Of a stretch of 64,000 nt of DNA, positions 10,028-19,115 are shown in pieces; position 1 is the stretch's first letter, and each line of letters opens with the position of its first letter. A model generated the notes under the pieces. It saw only the letters and a program-made list of their open reading frames with translations, made no database searches and was not told the DNA's origin. A program made the position numbers and the translations under genes. The stretch is taken from positions 62,001-126,000 of the forward strand of contig JBIQLW010000001.1 in the NCBI GenBank assembly GCA_044463945.1, given 5' to 3'. The stretch comes from 62-47 sp044463945. Its GTDB lineage: Bacteria > Pseudomonadota > Alphaproteobacteria > Rhizobiales > Xanthobacteraceae.

Positions 10028-10969
10028 ATGATGCTTGCGCCAACGGGCTCAACAATGACTGCTCCATTCGATATGATATCGATGGAGATTTGTGAGAGTA
10101 ATCCGAATGCGATCTTTATGACGGCGGATCTACGTCCTTACGTCGATCTTCATCGCGTTCCGGTTGAGCGGCCGAATCAGTTTCTTGATGTCGGGATGGC
10201 GGAACAAAATCTCTTGTCGGTAGGCGCCGGCCTGTCCAAGGCGGGATACATCCCCATTGCAACGACGTTCGCCTGTTATGCCTCGCGCCGGGCGTTCGAC
10301 CAGATGGTGATTTGCATGGGAACCGGGCCGCACACCTGTGTGGTCATCGGTTTCACTCCCGGCATCGTCAATCCGGCACGCATTCATCATCAGGCGACGG
10401 AAGATCTTGCGATGACGCGGGCGGTACCGAACGCGACGGTGATCGATCCGGCTGACGCCGTTGAGTTCATGCAGGCCGTGCGCGCCTCGGTAGATCAGAG
10501 CGGCCTTGTCTACTTGCGTGGCCATCGTGGGGTTGTGCCGCAACTATTTGATCCGTCTAGTTACCGCTTTGAGGTCGGCAAAACTTACGTCCTCAAGGAG
10601 GGAAAAGGGCCGGGAATCATTGCGACCGGCTCCGCCACGCAGTGGGCGCTGGAGGCATCCGCGCTGTTGACGAAGGTCGGTATCGAGCACGGCGTTTTGC
10701 ACGTTCCAACATTGAAGCCGGTGCGATCGAAAGAAATACTAGAGTTCTGTGCTGGCCGGAAAGAGGTGTTTTCACTCGAGAACCATCAAATCGTTGGAGC
10801 TCTAGGCAGTCTTGTTGCTGAAATTCTGACGGAGCATGGAAGTGGACTGCGGCTAACGCGTCTGGGGATCCCCAATCAATGGGCGCCAGGCGGGACGTTG
10901 AATTACATTCGCGCGCAGCTTTCGCTGGATGCGGAATCACTCGCGCGCCGAATTCAAGCTGCAGCCTGA
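10028..10969 (+). CDS. Transketolase, C-terminal subunit of split enzyme
   Basis: A 313-residue protein covering only the pyrimidine-binding and C-terminal domains of a thiamine-diphosphate transketolase. GMAEQNLLSVGAGLSKAG carries the conserved glutamate (Glu59) that activates the cofactor's aminopyrimidine ring. The H-rich RIHHQATEDLAMTR loop and the closing domain (YVLKEGKGPGIIATGSAT) are also present. The partner with the diphosphate-binding domain is at 15461, at the far end of the same operon. Normally the halves are adjacent, N before C, so this layout is unusual. The pair would transfer a two-carbon ketol unit between sugar-like substrates. The substrate is unknown; the neighbouring importer and SDR suggest a dedicated catabolic pathway rather than the pentose phosphate cycle. 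Confidence 0.9.
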   Translation: MMLAPTGSTMTAPFDMISMEICESNPNAIFMTADLRPYVDLHRVPVERPNQFLDVGMAEQNLLSVGAGLSKAGYIPIATTFACYASRRAFDQMVICMGTGPHTCVVIGFTPGIVNPARIHHQATEDLAMTRAVPNATVIDPADAVEFMQAVRASVDQSGLVYLRGHRGVVPQLFDPSSYRFEVGKTYVLKEGKGPGIIATGSATQWALEASALLTKVGIEHGVLHVPTLKPVRSKEILEFCAGRKEVFSLENHQIVGALGSLVAEILTEHGSGLRLTRLGIPNQWAPGGTLNYIRAQLSLDAESLARRIQAAA

Positions 10970-11101
10970 ACCAAGAATAGACGAAATACTAGAACAGACT
11001 CCAACGGTAATTGATCAAAGCCAGCGCACATTAGATGGAGTGCGTGATCATTGAGCTAACGAAAAGTGCTGTCGCTGGACAAAAAGAACGAAGGGAAAAT
11101 C

Positions 11102-11860
11102 ATGATGAGGACATGTCTCGTAACAGGTGGCGCCAGCGGCATCGGGCGGGCCACAGCCTTGCTTGCGGCAAAGCGTGGCTACAAAGTCGCCGTCGGCGGA
11201 CTTGCCTCCTATCGCGATGATGCGGAAGGTGTTGTCAACGATATCCGAAAGGGCGGCGGCCAGGCAATCACAGTGGTTGCGGATGTCTGCATTGAAAACG
11301 AGGTTGTAGCCATGTTCGCGGAAACGAAATCTGCACTGGGTCCGGTGGACGCGGTGGTCAATGCCGCGGGCGTCTCATATAGCGCTAAGCCTGAAGATTA
11401 CAATGGGAATGCTCTCGATCTGATGATGCGAGTCAACATCACCGGACTTATTCTCTGCTGCCGGGAAGCGATCAAGCAGATGGATGGGCGAGGCGGCAGT
11501 ATCGTCAACATCTCCTCAATGGCGGCAACGATCGGCGGGCGCCCCGGCGCGGCGGCCTATGCCGCATCGAAAGCCGCTGTCGATGCCTACACAACTGGCG
11601 CCGCGCGCGATATCGCGAACCGCGGCATTCGCATGAACACCATCCGTCCGGGTGTCATCGCGACTCCGATGACCGAGAGACTGCAAAGAACCCCGGAGGC
11701 TCTTCGGCGGATTGAGGAATCGATTCCGATGGGGCGCATCGGGCGGCCAGAGGAAATCGCTGAGATTGCAATGTGGCTGCTGTCGGACTCGGCTATTCTC
11801 GTCACCGGCGCGCAGATCAATGCCGGAGGGGGAGGCTTTCATGTTGCAGCCGCTGTCTAG
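11102..11860 (+). CDS. Short-chain dehydrogenase/reductase
   Basis: A 252-residue SDR. ATG 11102 is chosen because a GAAGGGA site precedes it and TGGASGIG then falls at 8-15 as in the family; an upstream ATG at 11066 would add 12 residues. NAAG is at 87-90 and Ser139, Tyr153, Lys157 form the catalytic triad. The C-terminal VTGAQINAGGGG is FabG-like. It lies between the two transketolase halves, in an operon with a Tau/Ssu-type importer, and may oxidise the imported compound or the transketolase product. The cofactor preference is not clear. Confidence 0.9.
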   Translation: MMRTCLVTGGASGIGRATALLAAKRGYKVAVGGLASYRDDAEGVVNDIRKGGGQAITVVADVCIENEVVAMFAETKSALGPVDAVVNAAGVSYSAKPEDYNGNALDLMMRVNITGLILCCREAIKQMDGRGGSIVNISSMAATIGGRPGAAAYAASKAAVDAYTTGAARDIANRGIRMNTIRPGVIATPMTERLQRTPEALRRIEESIPMGRIGRPEEIAEIAMWLLSDSAILVTGAQINAGGGGFHVAAAV

Positions 11861-11905
11861 CGGCTTTCTGAGGGGAGTTTCGATATAGATCAAAGGGAGG
11901 AAAAC

Positions 11906-12934
11906 ATGCGATCGTTTGATGCCAGAACGAATCGAAGGGCCGTCCTTGGCGGTGCAGGAGCTTTGCTCCTGGCTAGAGTTGGGGGTGTTCGTGCGGCTAG
12001 TCCCAAGAAAATGACCAAGATGAACGTGATGGCGCTTCCAACGCATCCCGGTTTTGCGTTGTGGGCGGCACGCGAACTCGGCTTCTTTAAGGAAGAAGGA
12101 TTGGATGTTCCGCCGATCGCCTATTTTCCAAGCGGGCCTGCCGCGATTGCTGCGGGATACGCCGGTGCATGGGATGGCGGATATCTTGGCGGCCCGCCGA
12201 CCGTCAGCGCTGGTGTGAAGTACAACCTTCAGGTCGTTGGCCTCAACAACGTTCAGATGACCAACTATGAAGTATTCGTGCGTAAGGATGCTCCTGGGAG
12301 TGAAAATCTCGCAACGTATCTTCCGGGCAAGACGGCACTCACCGCAGTGGGCTCGAACATGCAATACTTTTTGAATGCGTGTTTGGAGGTCCACAAGGTC
12401 AAGCCGTCCAGTGTCAAGATGGTCAACGTAAAGCCGCCGAACATTCCAGCGGCGGCCGACGGCGGCCAAGGCGACATCATATCGAGTTGGTACCCCTTCA
12501 CCGAGTCTCTCCAAAAATCCGGTCGTTACCGCGCGATCTGCAAAACCAACGCGGAGGCCAAAGTCAATACCTACGATTTCTATGTTGTCCGGCCAGACTT
12601 TGCGAAAGAGCATCCTGAGGCGACAGTAGGTTTTCTCCGTGCAACATATCGCGTCAATGACATGTTGCGAACCAAGCTCAACGAGACACTGCCGTTGGCA
12701 GAGCGATATTTCAATGAAGTCGGCCTCAAGTTACCACCCGAACTGGTAAAGGGGGGATTCCTGACACAGGACTATCCGTCGATCGAGGAATCATTGAAGC
12801 GAATTCGTTCAGGCGAGGTGCAAAAAGCACTCGAGTCGACCTCCGATTTTTTGGTTGAAATCGGCTCGCTGGAAAAAAGGGCCAGCGTCAAATTTGTCAC
12901 GGCGGAATTCCTTGAAAAAGCCGCCGCCAAATAG
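11906..12934 (+). CDS. ABC transporter substrate-binding protein, NMT1/SsuA-like
   Basis: A 342-residue periplasmic binding protein. The N-terminus has twin arginines (NRRAVLGG, Arg10-Arg11) and a hydrophobic stretch ending near VRAAS, so Tat or Sec export is expected. The mature part starts TKMNVMALPTHPGFALWAARELGFFKEEGL, typical of the NMT1/THI5-like group that binds nitrate, sulfonates, taurine or pyrimidines. A GGGAGG site precedes ATG 11906. It is followed directly by two permeases and an ATPase, completing a Tau/Ssu-type importer. The ligand cannot be read from the sequence. Confidence 0.88.
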   Translation: MRSFDARTNRRAVLGGAGALLLARVGGVRAASPKKMTKMNVMALPTHPGFALWAARELGFFKEEGLDVPPIAYFPSGPAAIAAGYAGAWDGGYLGGPPTVSAGVKYNLQVVGLNNVQMTNYEVFVRKDAPGSENLATYLPGKTALTAVGSNMQYFLNACLEVHKVKPSSVKMVNVKPPNIPAAADGGQGDIISSWYPFTESLQKSGRYRAICKTNAEAKVNTYDFYVVRPDFAKEHPEATVGFLRATYRVNDMLRTKLNETLPLAERYFNEVGLKLPPELVKGGFLTQDYPSIEESLKRIRSGEVQKALESTSDFLVEIGSLEKRASVKFVTAEFLEKAAAK

Positions 12935-12980
12935 GCTTGCGGGATCGGTCTGATCTTTCAGGGGAAGTCGGGAGGGTGTG

Positions 12981-13751
12981 ATGGACTATCGGCGCGACTG
13001 CTCGTCGCTTTGGTCCATTGTCAGTATCGTGGCCGCGCTCTTTCTTTGGTATGCGGTTACGGACGGGCTTGGACTGGTTTCGTCTTTGACCCTCCCGTCA
13101 CCAGTGGACGTCGCGTCGCGCGCGGTCTGGCTGGCAACTCACACCTACAACGGCACAACACTACCGCAGAATCTGTTTGCGAGTCTGTACGTGGTGCTGA
13201 TCGGCTGGATGCTCGGAGTCGTGGTTGGTGTTCCGCTCGGTGTTTTGATGGGGTGGAACGAACGCGTACGCCAGTATGTTGGTCCAGTTATTGAGCTCCT
13301 GCGGCCAATTCCCCCGCCGGCATGGATCCCCTTTGCCGTGCTGTGGTTCGGGATCGCTCCGTCCGGCCGAATCTTCGTGATCTTCATCTCGGCGTTGATG
13401 CCGTGCGTCATCAACGCTTACGGGGCCGCTGTCGGGCGTGATCCGATTCTTGTTGATGCCGCGCGATGCCTCGGCGCGTCGGACAGGCGCATTCTAAGGT
13501 CAATCGTCGTTCCGACAGTATCGCCCGATATTCTGGCCGGCGTGCGTATTGCCATTGGCTCGGCGTGGATGACCGTCGTGGCAGCCGAACTGGTCGCCTC
13601 AAGCGCGGGGCTGGGTTACATGCTGGTACAGGCGCAATATGCAATCCAGCCATCTATTGTTCTTGTGTCCATGTTTATCATCGGACTGGTTGGAGGTTTG
13701 TTGAGCATCACGTTTGGAGCTATCGAACGCCGTTACAGAGGCGGGTTCTAA
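12981..13751 (+). CDS. ABC transporter permease, SsuC/TauC-like
   Basis: A 256-residue inner-membrane protein with about six hydrophobic helices. The binding-protein-dependent transport signature is visible as the EAA loop (DAARCLGASDRRILRSIVVP). ATG 12981 follows GGGAGGGT; a GTG three bases earlier is also possible. It belongs to the nitrate/sulfonate/taurine permease family and probably forms a heterodimer with the permease that starts two bases after its stop. Confidence 0.9.
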   Translation: MDYRRDCSSLWSIVSIVAALFLWYAVTDGLGLVSSLTLPSPVDVASRAVWLATHTYNGTTLPQNLFASLYVVLIGWMLGVVVGVPLGVLMGWNERVRQYVGPVIELLRPIPPPAWIPFAVLWFGIAPSGRIFVIFISALMPCVINAYGAAVGRDPILVDAARCLGASDRRILRSIVVPTVSPDILAGVRIAIGSAWMTVVAAELVASSAGLGYMLVQAQYAIQPSIVLVSMFIIGLVGGLLSITFGAIERRYRGGF

Positions 13752-13753
13752 CC

Positions 13754-14566
13754 ATGAGCCTCCAGACCGCCCGTGACCAGCGAACTGCGATGCCGTTCGC
13801 GATGTCCATCAACTGGCGCGCCATAGTATCCATCGGCGGTCTGATTGCACTTTGGCAACTTCTCTGGCTGGCCGGAATCATACCGCCTCGCGGATTTCCC
13901 TCGGTCCCTCAGGCATTGGGGGCCCTCGGGACAGCTTTCACGGAACCCTTTGCCGGACAGTCAATCTGGTTTCACATCGGAGCATCATTGCTGCGGTGGA
14001 GCATTGGAGTTGGATTGGCGGTTACCGTTGGCATCATCCTGGGCGCCTTGATGGGATGGTATCCACTTATTCGCGCAATGGCTAAGCCCTTATTCGAGTT
14101 TTACCGGTATATCCCGCCATTGGCTTGGGTCCCATTAACGGTATTGATACTCGGGCCAACGCTCGAAGCGGCCGCCTTCATCGTGTTTGTTGGCGCGTTG
14201 CCGCCAGTCGTCATCAATACCTGGAATGGTGTCTATCATGTCGATCCCATATTCGCCGAGGTCGCCAAGACAATTGGTGCGGGGCGTTTAAAGACGTTGA
14301 TCCGTGTCGCGCTGCCGGTTGCCTCTCTCAGCATCATGTCGGGTATACGAACGGCCGTCGCGGCCGGTTGGGCGTCACTGATTGGCGCTGAACTGGTCGG
14401 CGCGCAGTCGGGACTGGGTTTCATCATCGTCAACTCTGAAGAAGCTCAAAGGCCCGCCGATATCGTGGTGGGAATGGTTCTGATCGGCGTGATTGGCATG
14501 TTGATCGATTTCACGTTCAGGAAGCTGAGTGCAGCAAGCACGCGGTGGCTGGGGGCAGAGCTGTAA
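13754..14566 (+). CDS. ABC transporter permease, SsuC/TauC-like (second)
   Basis: A 270-residue permease beginning at ATG 13754, two bases after the previous stop, so translation is coupled. About six transmembrane helices and an EAA loop (EVAKTIGAGRLKTLIRVALP) identify it as the second channel subunit of the same importer. Two different permeases are less common in Ssu/Tau systems, which usually use a homodimer, so a heterodimeric channel is inferred. The tail LGAEL is typical of neither named subgroup. Confidence 0.88.
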   Translation: MSLQTARDQRTAMPFAMSINWRAIVSIGGLIALWQLLWLAGIIPPRGFPSVPQALGALGTAFTEPFAGQSIWFHIGASLLRWSIGVGLAVTVGIILGALMGWYPLIRAMAKPLFEFYRYIPPLAWVPLTVLILGPTLEAAAFIVFVGALPPVVINTWNGVYHVDPIFAEVAKTIGAGRLKTLIRVALPVASLSIMSGIRTAVAAGWASLIGAELVGAQSGLGFIIVNSEEAQRPADIVVGMVLIGVIGMLIDFTFRKLSAASTRWLGAEL

Positions 14567-14592
14567 AAAATTCGTGGGAAGGACAAATCCAC

Positions 14593-15366
14593 ATGAACGG
14601 AAATCCGGCATCTGTGCCCAAGCTTGCCATGCGAAAGATCGATAAGAGGTTTGGAAATGTCCATGCTCTGACTGACATCAATGTCGAGGTTCACCGGGGC
14701 GAATTTATTACGATTGTCGGACCGTCAGGATGTGGCAAGACCACGTTGCTGCGTATCGCCGCGGGACTTGAGATGCCGACCTCCGGCGATGTCCTTCTTG
14801 ATGGAACGCCGGCTGGAGGACCAGGGCCGAAGCGCGGCATGGTATTTCAGAAGTTCGCGCTCTTTCCCCATATGAACGTTCAGCAAAATATCGATTTCGG
14901 GCTCGAGTTAAAAAAGGTACCGCGCGACAAGAGACGGGAAATAATCGCGAAATATCTCAAGTTGCTTGGACTTGAGTCGTTCGCGGAATCCTATCCGCGA
15001 CAGTTGTCAGGCGGAATGCAGCAGCGGGTAGCCATCGCGCGCGCACTCGTCATTGAGCCCGAGATTTTGCTGATGGATGAGCCGTTCGCGGCGCTCGACG
15101 CGCAGATTCGCATCTCGATGCAGGAAATGCTTCTCGAACTGGTTCGCGAAACGCATATCACGACGCTGTTCGTCACCCATTCCGTGGAAGAAGCGATCTA
15201 TCTGGCGGACAAAGTGTTTGTGCTCTCGCAGCGCCCCGCGAAGGTGGCGCGGGTTATCGAGGTGGGGCAGACGGCGGATTGGAAACAAATGAAGTTTCCA
15301 GACGCGGAGCAGGCACCCGGGTTTTTGGCACTCAAAAAGGAAGTGTGGAGCTTGATCCGCCACTAG
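14593..15366 (+). CDS. ABC transporter ATP-binding protein, SsuB/TauB-like
   Basis: A 257-residue ATPase. Walker A GPSGCGKTT (43-51), Q-loop FQK (85-87), signature LSGGMQ (138-143), Walker B ILLMDEP (158-164) and the switch histidine at 196 are all intact. It energises uptake by the preceding permeases. ATG 14593 follows GGAAGGAC and sits 26 bases after the permease stop; an upstream in-frame ATG at 14545 would overlap that gene and has no ribosome site. The nitrate/sulfonate/taurine subfamily is assigned from overall pattern and neighbours. Confidence 0.92.
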   Translation: MNGNPASVPKLAMRKIDKRFGNVHALTDINVEVHRGEFITIVGPSGCGKTTLLRIAAGLEMPTSGDVLLDGTPAGGPGPKRGMVFQKFALFPHMNVQQNIDFGLELKKVPRDKRREIIAKYLKLLGLESFAESYPRQLSGGMQQRVAIARALVIEPEILLMDEPFAALDAQIRISMQEMLLELVRETHITTLFVTHSVEEAIYLADKVFVLSQRPAKVARVIEVGQTADWKQMKFPDAEQAPGFLALKKEVWSLIRH

Positions 15367-15460
15367 CCGAACAGGCGCGGTTGGCGTCGTACAAGGTGGA
15401 TACTTCCTTGAAATATCGACAGATCAGAATGAATGCCCAACGCATTTGGAGATATGCGCA

Positions 15461-16297
15461 ATGACAAGAAGGAATCTTTCGGTCAAGGAGCTTGAACATT
15501 TGGCGCTAAAAATGCGGCGTAACGTCATTGATATTTGCATGCAGCGCGGTGGCTATGCCGGGCAAGGGGTTGCGCTGGCGGATCTTGGCGCAAGTCTTTA
15601 CTTCCACGAACTGCGGCCGGACGGCAAAGGGTGGTATCACGATATCTTCGTCAATTCGAACGGACATGACGCCATCATGTGCTACTCCGCATTCGCAGAG
15701 CAGGGTCTCTATACGATGGACGAACTCCGTACCTATAACGCGGATGGCACTGAGGTTGATATGAGTCCTTGTGAAGGCCGGCGCGGCTTCGTTATCACGA
15801 TGGGATCGCTCGGGCAGGGGCCGTCGCAAGCCGCGGGAATTGCTTACGGTGAGCGGTTGAGAGGATCCGACAAGCGGGTGTACTGCCTGTTATCCGACGG
15901 TGAGCTTCAGGAAGGTAATGTCTGGGAAGCTGCTATGTTTGCCGGGCATCACAAGCTCAGCAATCTTACCCTCATGATCGACAACAATGATTTGCAGGCT
16001 GGAGGCAGTCCGCAGAAAATTTTGGGCGTTGAGCCGGTTCCGGAGAAATTTGAAGCGTTCGGGTTCGCTACCCGCCGCATCGACGGAAATAGCATTCCCG
16101 AGATATTGGAAGCATTCGCCGAGGCCAAGCGAACCAAGGATAAACCATTCGCTATCGTGTGCGATACGAAGCTGTTTCAAGGCTGCGACTATATGCAAGA
16201 ACGCTTCCCTGCCGCCCATTATATGTCTGGCGAGCTTGAGGATTGGCATGCAGCGCTTGACGAACTGGATAGCAAATTGGCCGCGTTTCCCAACTGA
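15461..16297 (+). CDS. Transketolase, N-terminal subunit of split enzyme
   Basis: A 278-residue protein covering the diphosphate-binding domain of transketolase. The cofactor site shows MGSLGQG (114-120) and the thiamine-diphosphate motif as SDGELQEGNVWEAA...DNND (145-177), with serine where most enzymes have the first glycine of GDG. ATG 15461 is preferred over ATG 15446 because GGAG lies just upstream of the former. The matching C-terminal subunit is 4.5 kb upstream at 10028; the ABC importer and an SDR lie between them on the same strand. This is the last gene of the operon. Confidence 0.9.
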   Translation: MTRRNLSVKELEHLALKMRRNVIDICMQRGGYAGQGVALADLGASLYFHELRPDGKGWYHDIFVNSNGHDAIMCYSAFAEQGLYTMDELRTYNADGTEVDMSPCEGRRGFVITMGSLGQGPSQAAGIAYGERLRGSDKRVYCLLSDGELQEGNVWEAAMFAGHHKLSNLTLMIDNNDLQAGGSPQKILGVEPVPEKFEAFGFATRRIDGNSIPEILEAFAEAKRTKDKPFAIVCDTKLFQGCDYMQERFPAAHYMSGELEDWHAALDELDSKLAAFPN

Positions 16298-16353
16298 TCG
16301 ACCTCGGTGGCTGATATGTAAGGAACACTTTCCGCCAATCTATGCGTGAGACC

Positions 16354-16518
16354 ATGACCGCGGATCCGTTCTCGGGCTGGTACACGTGTTCTGGTCCAGC
16401 GGACGGGCCTGTTAAGCCAATCTATTGGGGCGGCACGGGCTCGGCGTTGCTCGAAGGACTGGACTGAAAGCGCGTCCACGCCGCGCGAGAAACGTCGCTT
16501 CCGATACAGGCGAGTTGC
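16354..16518 (+). pseudogene. IS66 TnpB (ORF2) remnant
   Basis: ATG 16354 opens MTADPFSGWY, and the later ALLEGLD followed by a stop and KRVHAARETSLP matches the end of IS66 TnpB, whose usual tail is LLEGLDWKRVHAARE. The tryptophan codon is now TGA and the middle of the protein (the KrLE.GrFrWP core) is deleted. Non-functional. Confidence 0.6.
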
Positions 16519-16589
16519 CGTGGCACAGCGAATCAACGTGCACGTCGCGCTCGCGAGACATCGTCACACGTGATATAATCGCGCTATAA

Positions 16590-17106
16590 CGACGACGCCG
16601 ACACGCCTCCCGACGATCCTGGTACGCTCAAAGCGATGCTGCTGGCAGAACGGGCGCGCGCCGCGCAGCTGGAGCAGATCATCAAGGAGTTGCAGCGTCA
16701 TCGTTTCGGCTATCGGGCCGACACGCTGCCCGATAGCCAGTTGCTCAGCCTGAAGCGTGTCAAACAGGTCAAGGCGGGCCGCGACGCAGCGATTGTTGCA
16801 ACCAATGCGGCCGAGCGATCCGACCGGACCGTCAGGTACCGCAAGAACGGAGGATCGCTACCGTCGCATCTGCCGCGGGGCGAAATGCCGGTCGACGTCG
16901 ACGATCATGTCGCCCGTGCTGCCGCCATATACTGCACCGGATCGGCGAGGATGTGAGCGAGCGGCTGGACATCGTCACGGCCCAGTTCCGGGTTCTGGTC
17001 CTGCGCCGGCCAAAGTATGCTTGCCGGGCCTGCGGGACCATGGTGCGGGCACCGGTGCCGGCACGGCTGATCGAGGGTGGGCTCCCGCGCCAAGATATCC
17101 ACCATT
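16590..17106 (+). pseudogene. IS66 TnpC transposase, N-terminal remnant
   Basis: The frame through ATG 16636 reads AMLLAERARAAQLEQIIKEL (zipper-like start of IS66 transposases), then GSLPSHLPRGEMPVDVDDH. A deletion near 16905 shifts the frame; the zinc-finger-region continuation (IGEDVSERLDIV, RRPKYACRACG, APVPARLIEGGLPR) follows in another frame to about 17100. The CPCC cysteines are largely lost and the DDE catalytic domain is absent. Confidence 0.75.
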
Positions 17107-17213
17107 CAGAATAAAACTACGAACCCTAGTTGTCCTGTTTTCTGCAAGCAGACATTGCCTAGAAGCTGAAAGAAGGCCGTTAATGACTCAAACTCGCAAT
17201 TCTAGTACGCGGT

Positions 17214-17660
17214 GGTGAATGACCGCTTTGTTCCGTTATTGTCATTCGACGACGTCGCCGCGGGCATCGTCTCCAACGTGGTGACGCCTGCACGTATCGT
17301 CGACCACCGGCAGAGCTGCCTCAGACCCGCGAGATGCTTGGCATCGACATGATCCATCATTTCAATCAGGGCGTCGCTGGCGGTTGGTGCCTCTTCCAAT
17401 GTTATTGACGAGAAAAACAGCAGATCGTCCAAACTATCCGAATGCAATTCGACCTGGACTAGCCTTTCCAGCGCCGTAAGCTTGTCGCGATTGAAACTCG
17501 GGAAAGTCGGCGTAGAGCTTGGCCGACCGACTGGTCAATCTGCCGCTCCCGGGGCGTTTGAATGCGGGAAACACGTCGAGCATACGACGCAGGACGTTCG
17601 GATCATGTATCCGTGTTCGTCATAGAAGCCTCTTTTCTCGATGAAGCGCAGGAAGCTGTT
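17214..17660 (-). pseudogene. Frameshifted unknown gene
   Basis: On the leftward strand three pieces join only if frameshifts are allowed: FLRFIEKRGFYDEHGYM (around 17655-17605), then VLRRMLDVFPAFKRPGSGRL (17600-17540), then the open frame at 17447-17202 (LDDLLFFSSITLEEAPTASD). The pieces look like one former protein of about 140 residues. I do not recognise its family. It lies directly beside the IS66 remnant, in keeping with a degenerate patch. Intactness and coding nature are both uncertain. Confidence 0.3.
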
Positions 17661-17723
17661 CGACAAAGTTGGCCATTGCTGCTTTGATATTAGATAGTGG
17701 CTGACTGTCGGGGAGTTGAATCG

Positions 17724-18479
17724 ATGGATCTGAAATTGACCGGGAAGAATGCGCTTATCAGCGGCGGGAGCAAGGGAATCGGATTCGCTATCGCCGAACT
17801 GTTTGCTGCCGAGGGAGCAAATGTCGCAATTTGCGCGCGAGGCGCAGATGAGGTCGCAACTGCTGCCGCTGTCTTAGCATCTCGGGGCGTCAAGAGCTTC
17901 GGGCAGGCAATTGATGTGGCCGATCCTGCGAAATTGAAAGGTTGGATTGAAGATGCTGCAACTGAACTTGGCGGCATTGATGCGCTGGTCTGTAATGTGA
18001 GCGCATTGGCAGTCGGCGACACACCCGAAACATGGGAACGGTCCTTCCGGGTCGATATGATGCATACTGTGAACGCCGTCGCAGCCGCGATGCCATACCT
18101 GGAGAAGTCGAGCTCAGCTTCAATCGCGATCGTATCGAGCGTGTCTGGGTTCGAGATAGATTTCGCCGCCGGATCTTACGGGGCTTTCAAAGCAGCCCTC
18201 ATCCATTATGCCAAGGGACTGAGCAGTCAGCTGGCCACCAAAGGCATTCGCGTTAATGCCGTTTCGCCCGGCAATACTTATTTCGACGGCGGCATCTGGC
18301 AGAACATCGAGCAGAACTCACCCGACCTTTACAAATCGGCGATGTCGCTGAATCCTACAGGCCGGATGGGCACGCCACAGGAAGTCGCGGCCGGTGTCGT
18401 GTTCCTTGCGAGTCCGGTAGCCAGTCGTATCTCCGGCACCAATCTCATTATTGATGGCGCGTTGACGCGCGCGGTCTGA
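17724..18479 (+). CDS. Short-chain dehydrogenase/reductase
   Basis: A 251-residue SDR. ATG 17724 follows a GGGGAG site; the ORF could be opened at 17697 but without support. SGGSKGIG (13-20) binds the cofactor and Ser138/139, Tyr152, Lys156 are the catalytic residues. The usual NNAG is replaced by CNVS (90-93), an uncommon variant that keeps the asparagine. It stands alone between the IS66 debris and the convergent AmiR-like gene and probably lost its operon context. The substrate is unknown. Confidence 0.87.
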   Translation: MDLKLTGKNALISGGSKGIGFAIAELFAAEGANVAICARGADEVATAAAVLASRGVKSFGQAIDVADPAKLKGWIEDAATELGGIDALVCNVSALAVGDTPETWERSFRVDMMHTVNAVAAAMPYLEKSSSASIAIVSSVSGFEIDFAAGSYGAFKAALIHYAKGLSSQLATKGIRVNAVSPGNTYFDGGIWQNIEQNSPDLYKSAMSLNPTGRMGTPQEVAAGVVFLASPVASRISGTNLIIDGALTRAV

Positions 18480-18521
18480 CAAGCCGCGCAAGCTGTGGAC
18501 TGTTGCCGAGGCCCACCGCCA

Positions 18522-19115
18522 TCAAATGGTATGGATCGCCAGCGGCGCTTGGCCGCCGCTGGCGACGATCTCCGCGCTCAACTCTTCAATTGTGGTGCGG
18601 CGTTGCATAGCGGTGCGGCGGATCAGCGCAAACGCCGCCGACTCGGTCAGCTTGCGGTTCTCCATCAGATAAAGAATCGCCGCGATCACCAGCCGTCGCG
18701 ACCGGACACGGGTTTCCAGATGCTTGATACGCTCCGCCGCTTGTGCGCGCTGCTGAGCAATTCCAAACGCCATCACCAGCGCACTGTAAAGTCCCGCGGA
18801 GCGGATGGGCTTGATCAGGAACGAGGCAGGCTTCAGATCAAGAAGCCATTTCAGCCGGCTCGGCGTTTCGATGCCGATCAAAGCCACGATAGGGGTTGCC
18901 GGATCGATCGGCAGCACCGGTGTCGACTCAATGAGAAACAAATCAGCATCGAGCAGGATGACATCCACGTTCGTATCGGTCGATCCGCCTTCCCAAGGTG
19001 CGATGTGAACGCCGAGACGTTTGAGCTGGCGGCAGATCGTAGACAATTCGCGCTCATCGCGCACCATGCTCAGCGCCGTACGCCCGCGAACGGAGAGAGG
19101 GGATTGTTGAGTCAA
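18522..19115 (-). CDS. amiR: AmiR-like ANTAR-domain antitermination regulator
   Basis: A 197-residue protein with a degenerate response-regulator receiver fold (residues about 15-120, DVILLDADLFLIESTP) lacking an obvious phosphorylation site, a coiled-coil linker, and a C-terminal ANTAR domain (about 138-187: RSRRLVIAAILYLMENRKLTESAAFALIRR). ANTAR domains bind paired hexaloop hairpins in nascent RNA and prevent termination. The start overlaps the stop of the AmiC-like gene by four bases (ATGA). In Pseudomonas AmiC holds AmiR inactive until an amide binds. Here the likely target is the leader at 20476-20602 in front of the amidase operon. The order amiC-amiR and the divergence from the target operon support this. 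Confidence 0.88.
   Translation of the reverse strand: MTQQSPLSVRGRTALSMVRDERELSTICRQLKRLGVHIAPWEGGSTDTNVDVILLDADLFLIESTPVLPIDPATPIVALIGIETPSRLKWLLDLKPASFLIKPIRSAGLYSALVMAFGIAQQRAQAAERIKHLETRVRSRRLVIAAILYLMENRKLTESAAFALIRRTAMQRRTTIEELSAEIVASGGQAPLAIHTI

Larger units (their letters stand above)
16354..17106 (+). mobile_element. Decayed IS66-family insertion sequence
   Basis: Remnants of two IS66 genes in the right order: a TnpB-like piece then the front third of the large TnpC transposase. Both are broken and everything downstream of about 17105, including the catalytic region, is missing. No terminal inverted repeats or target duplications were recognised. The element cannot move by itself. 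Confidence 0.75.
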
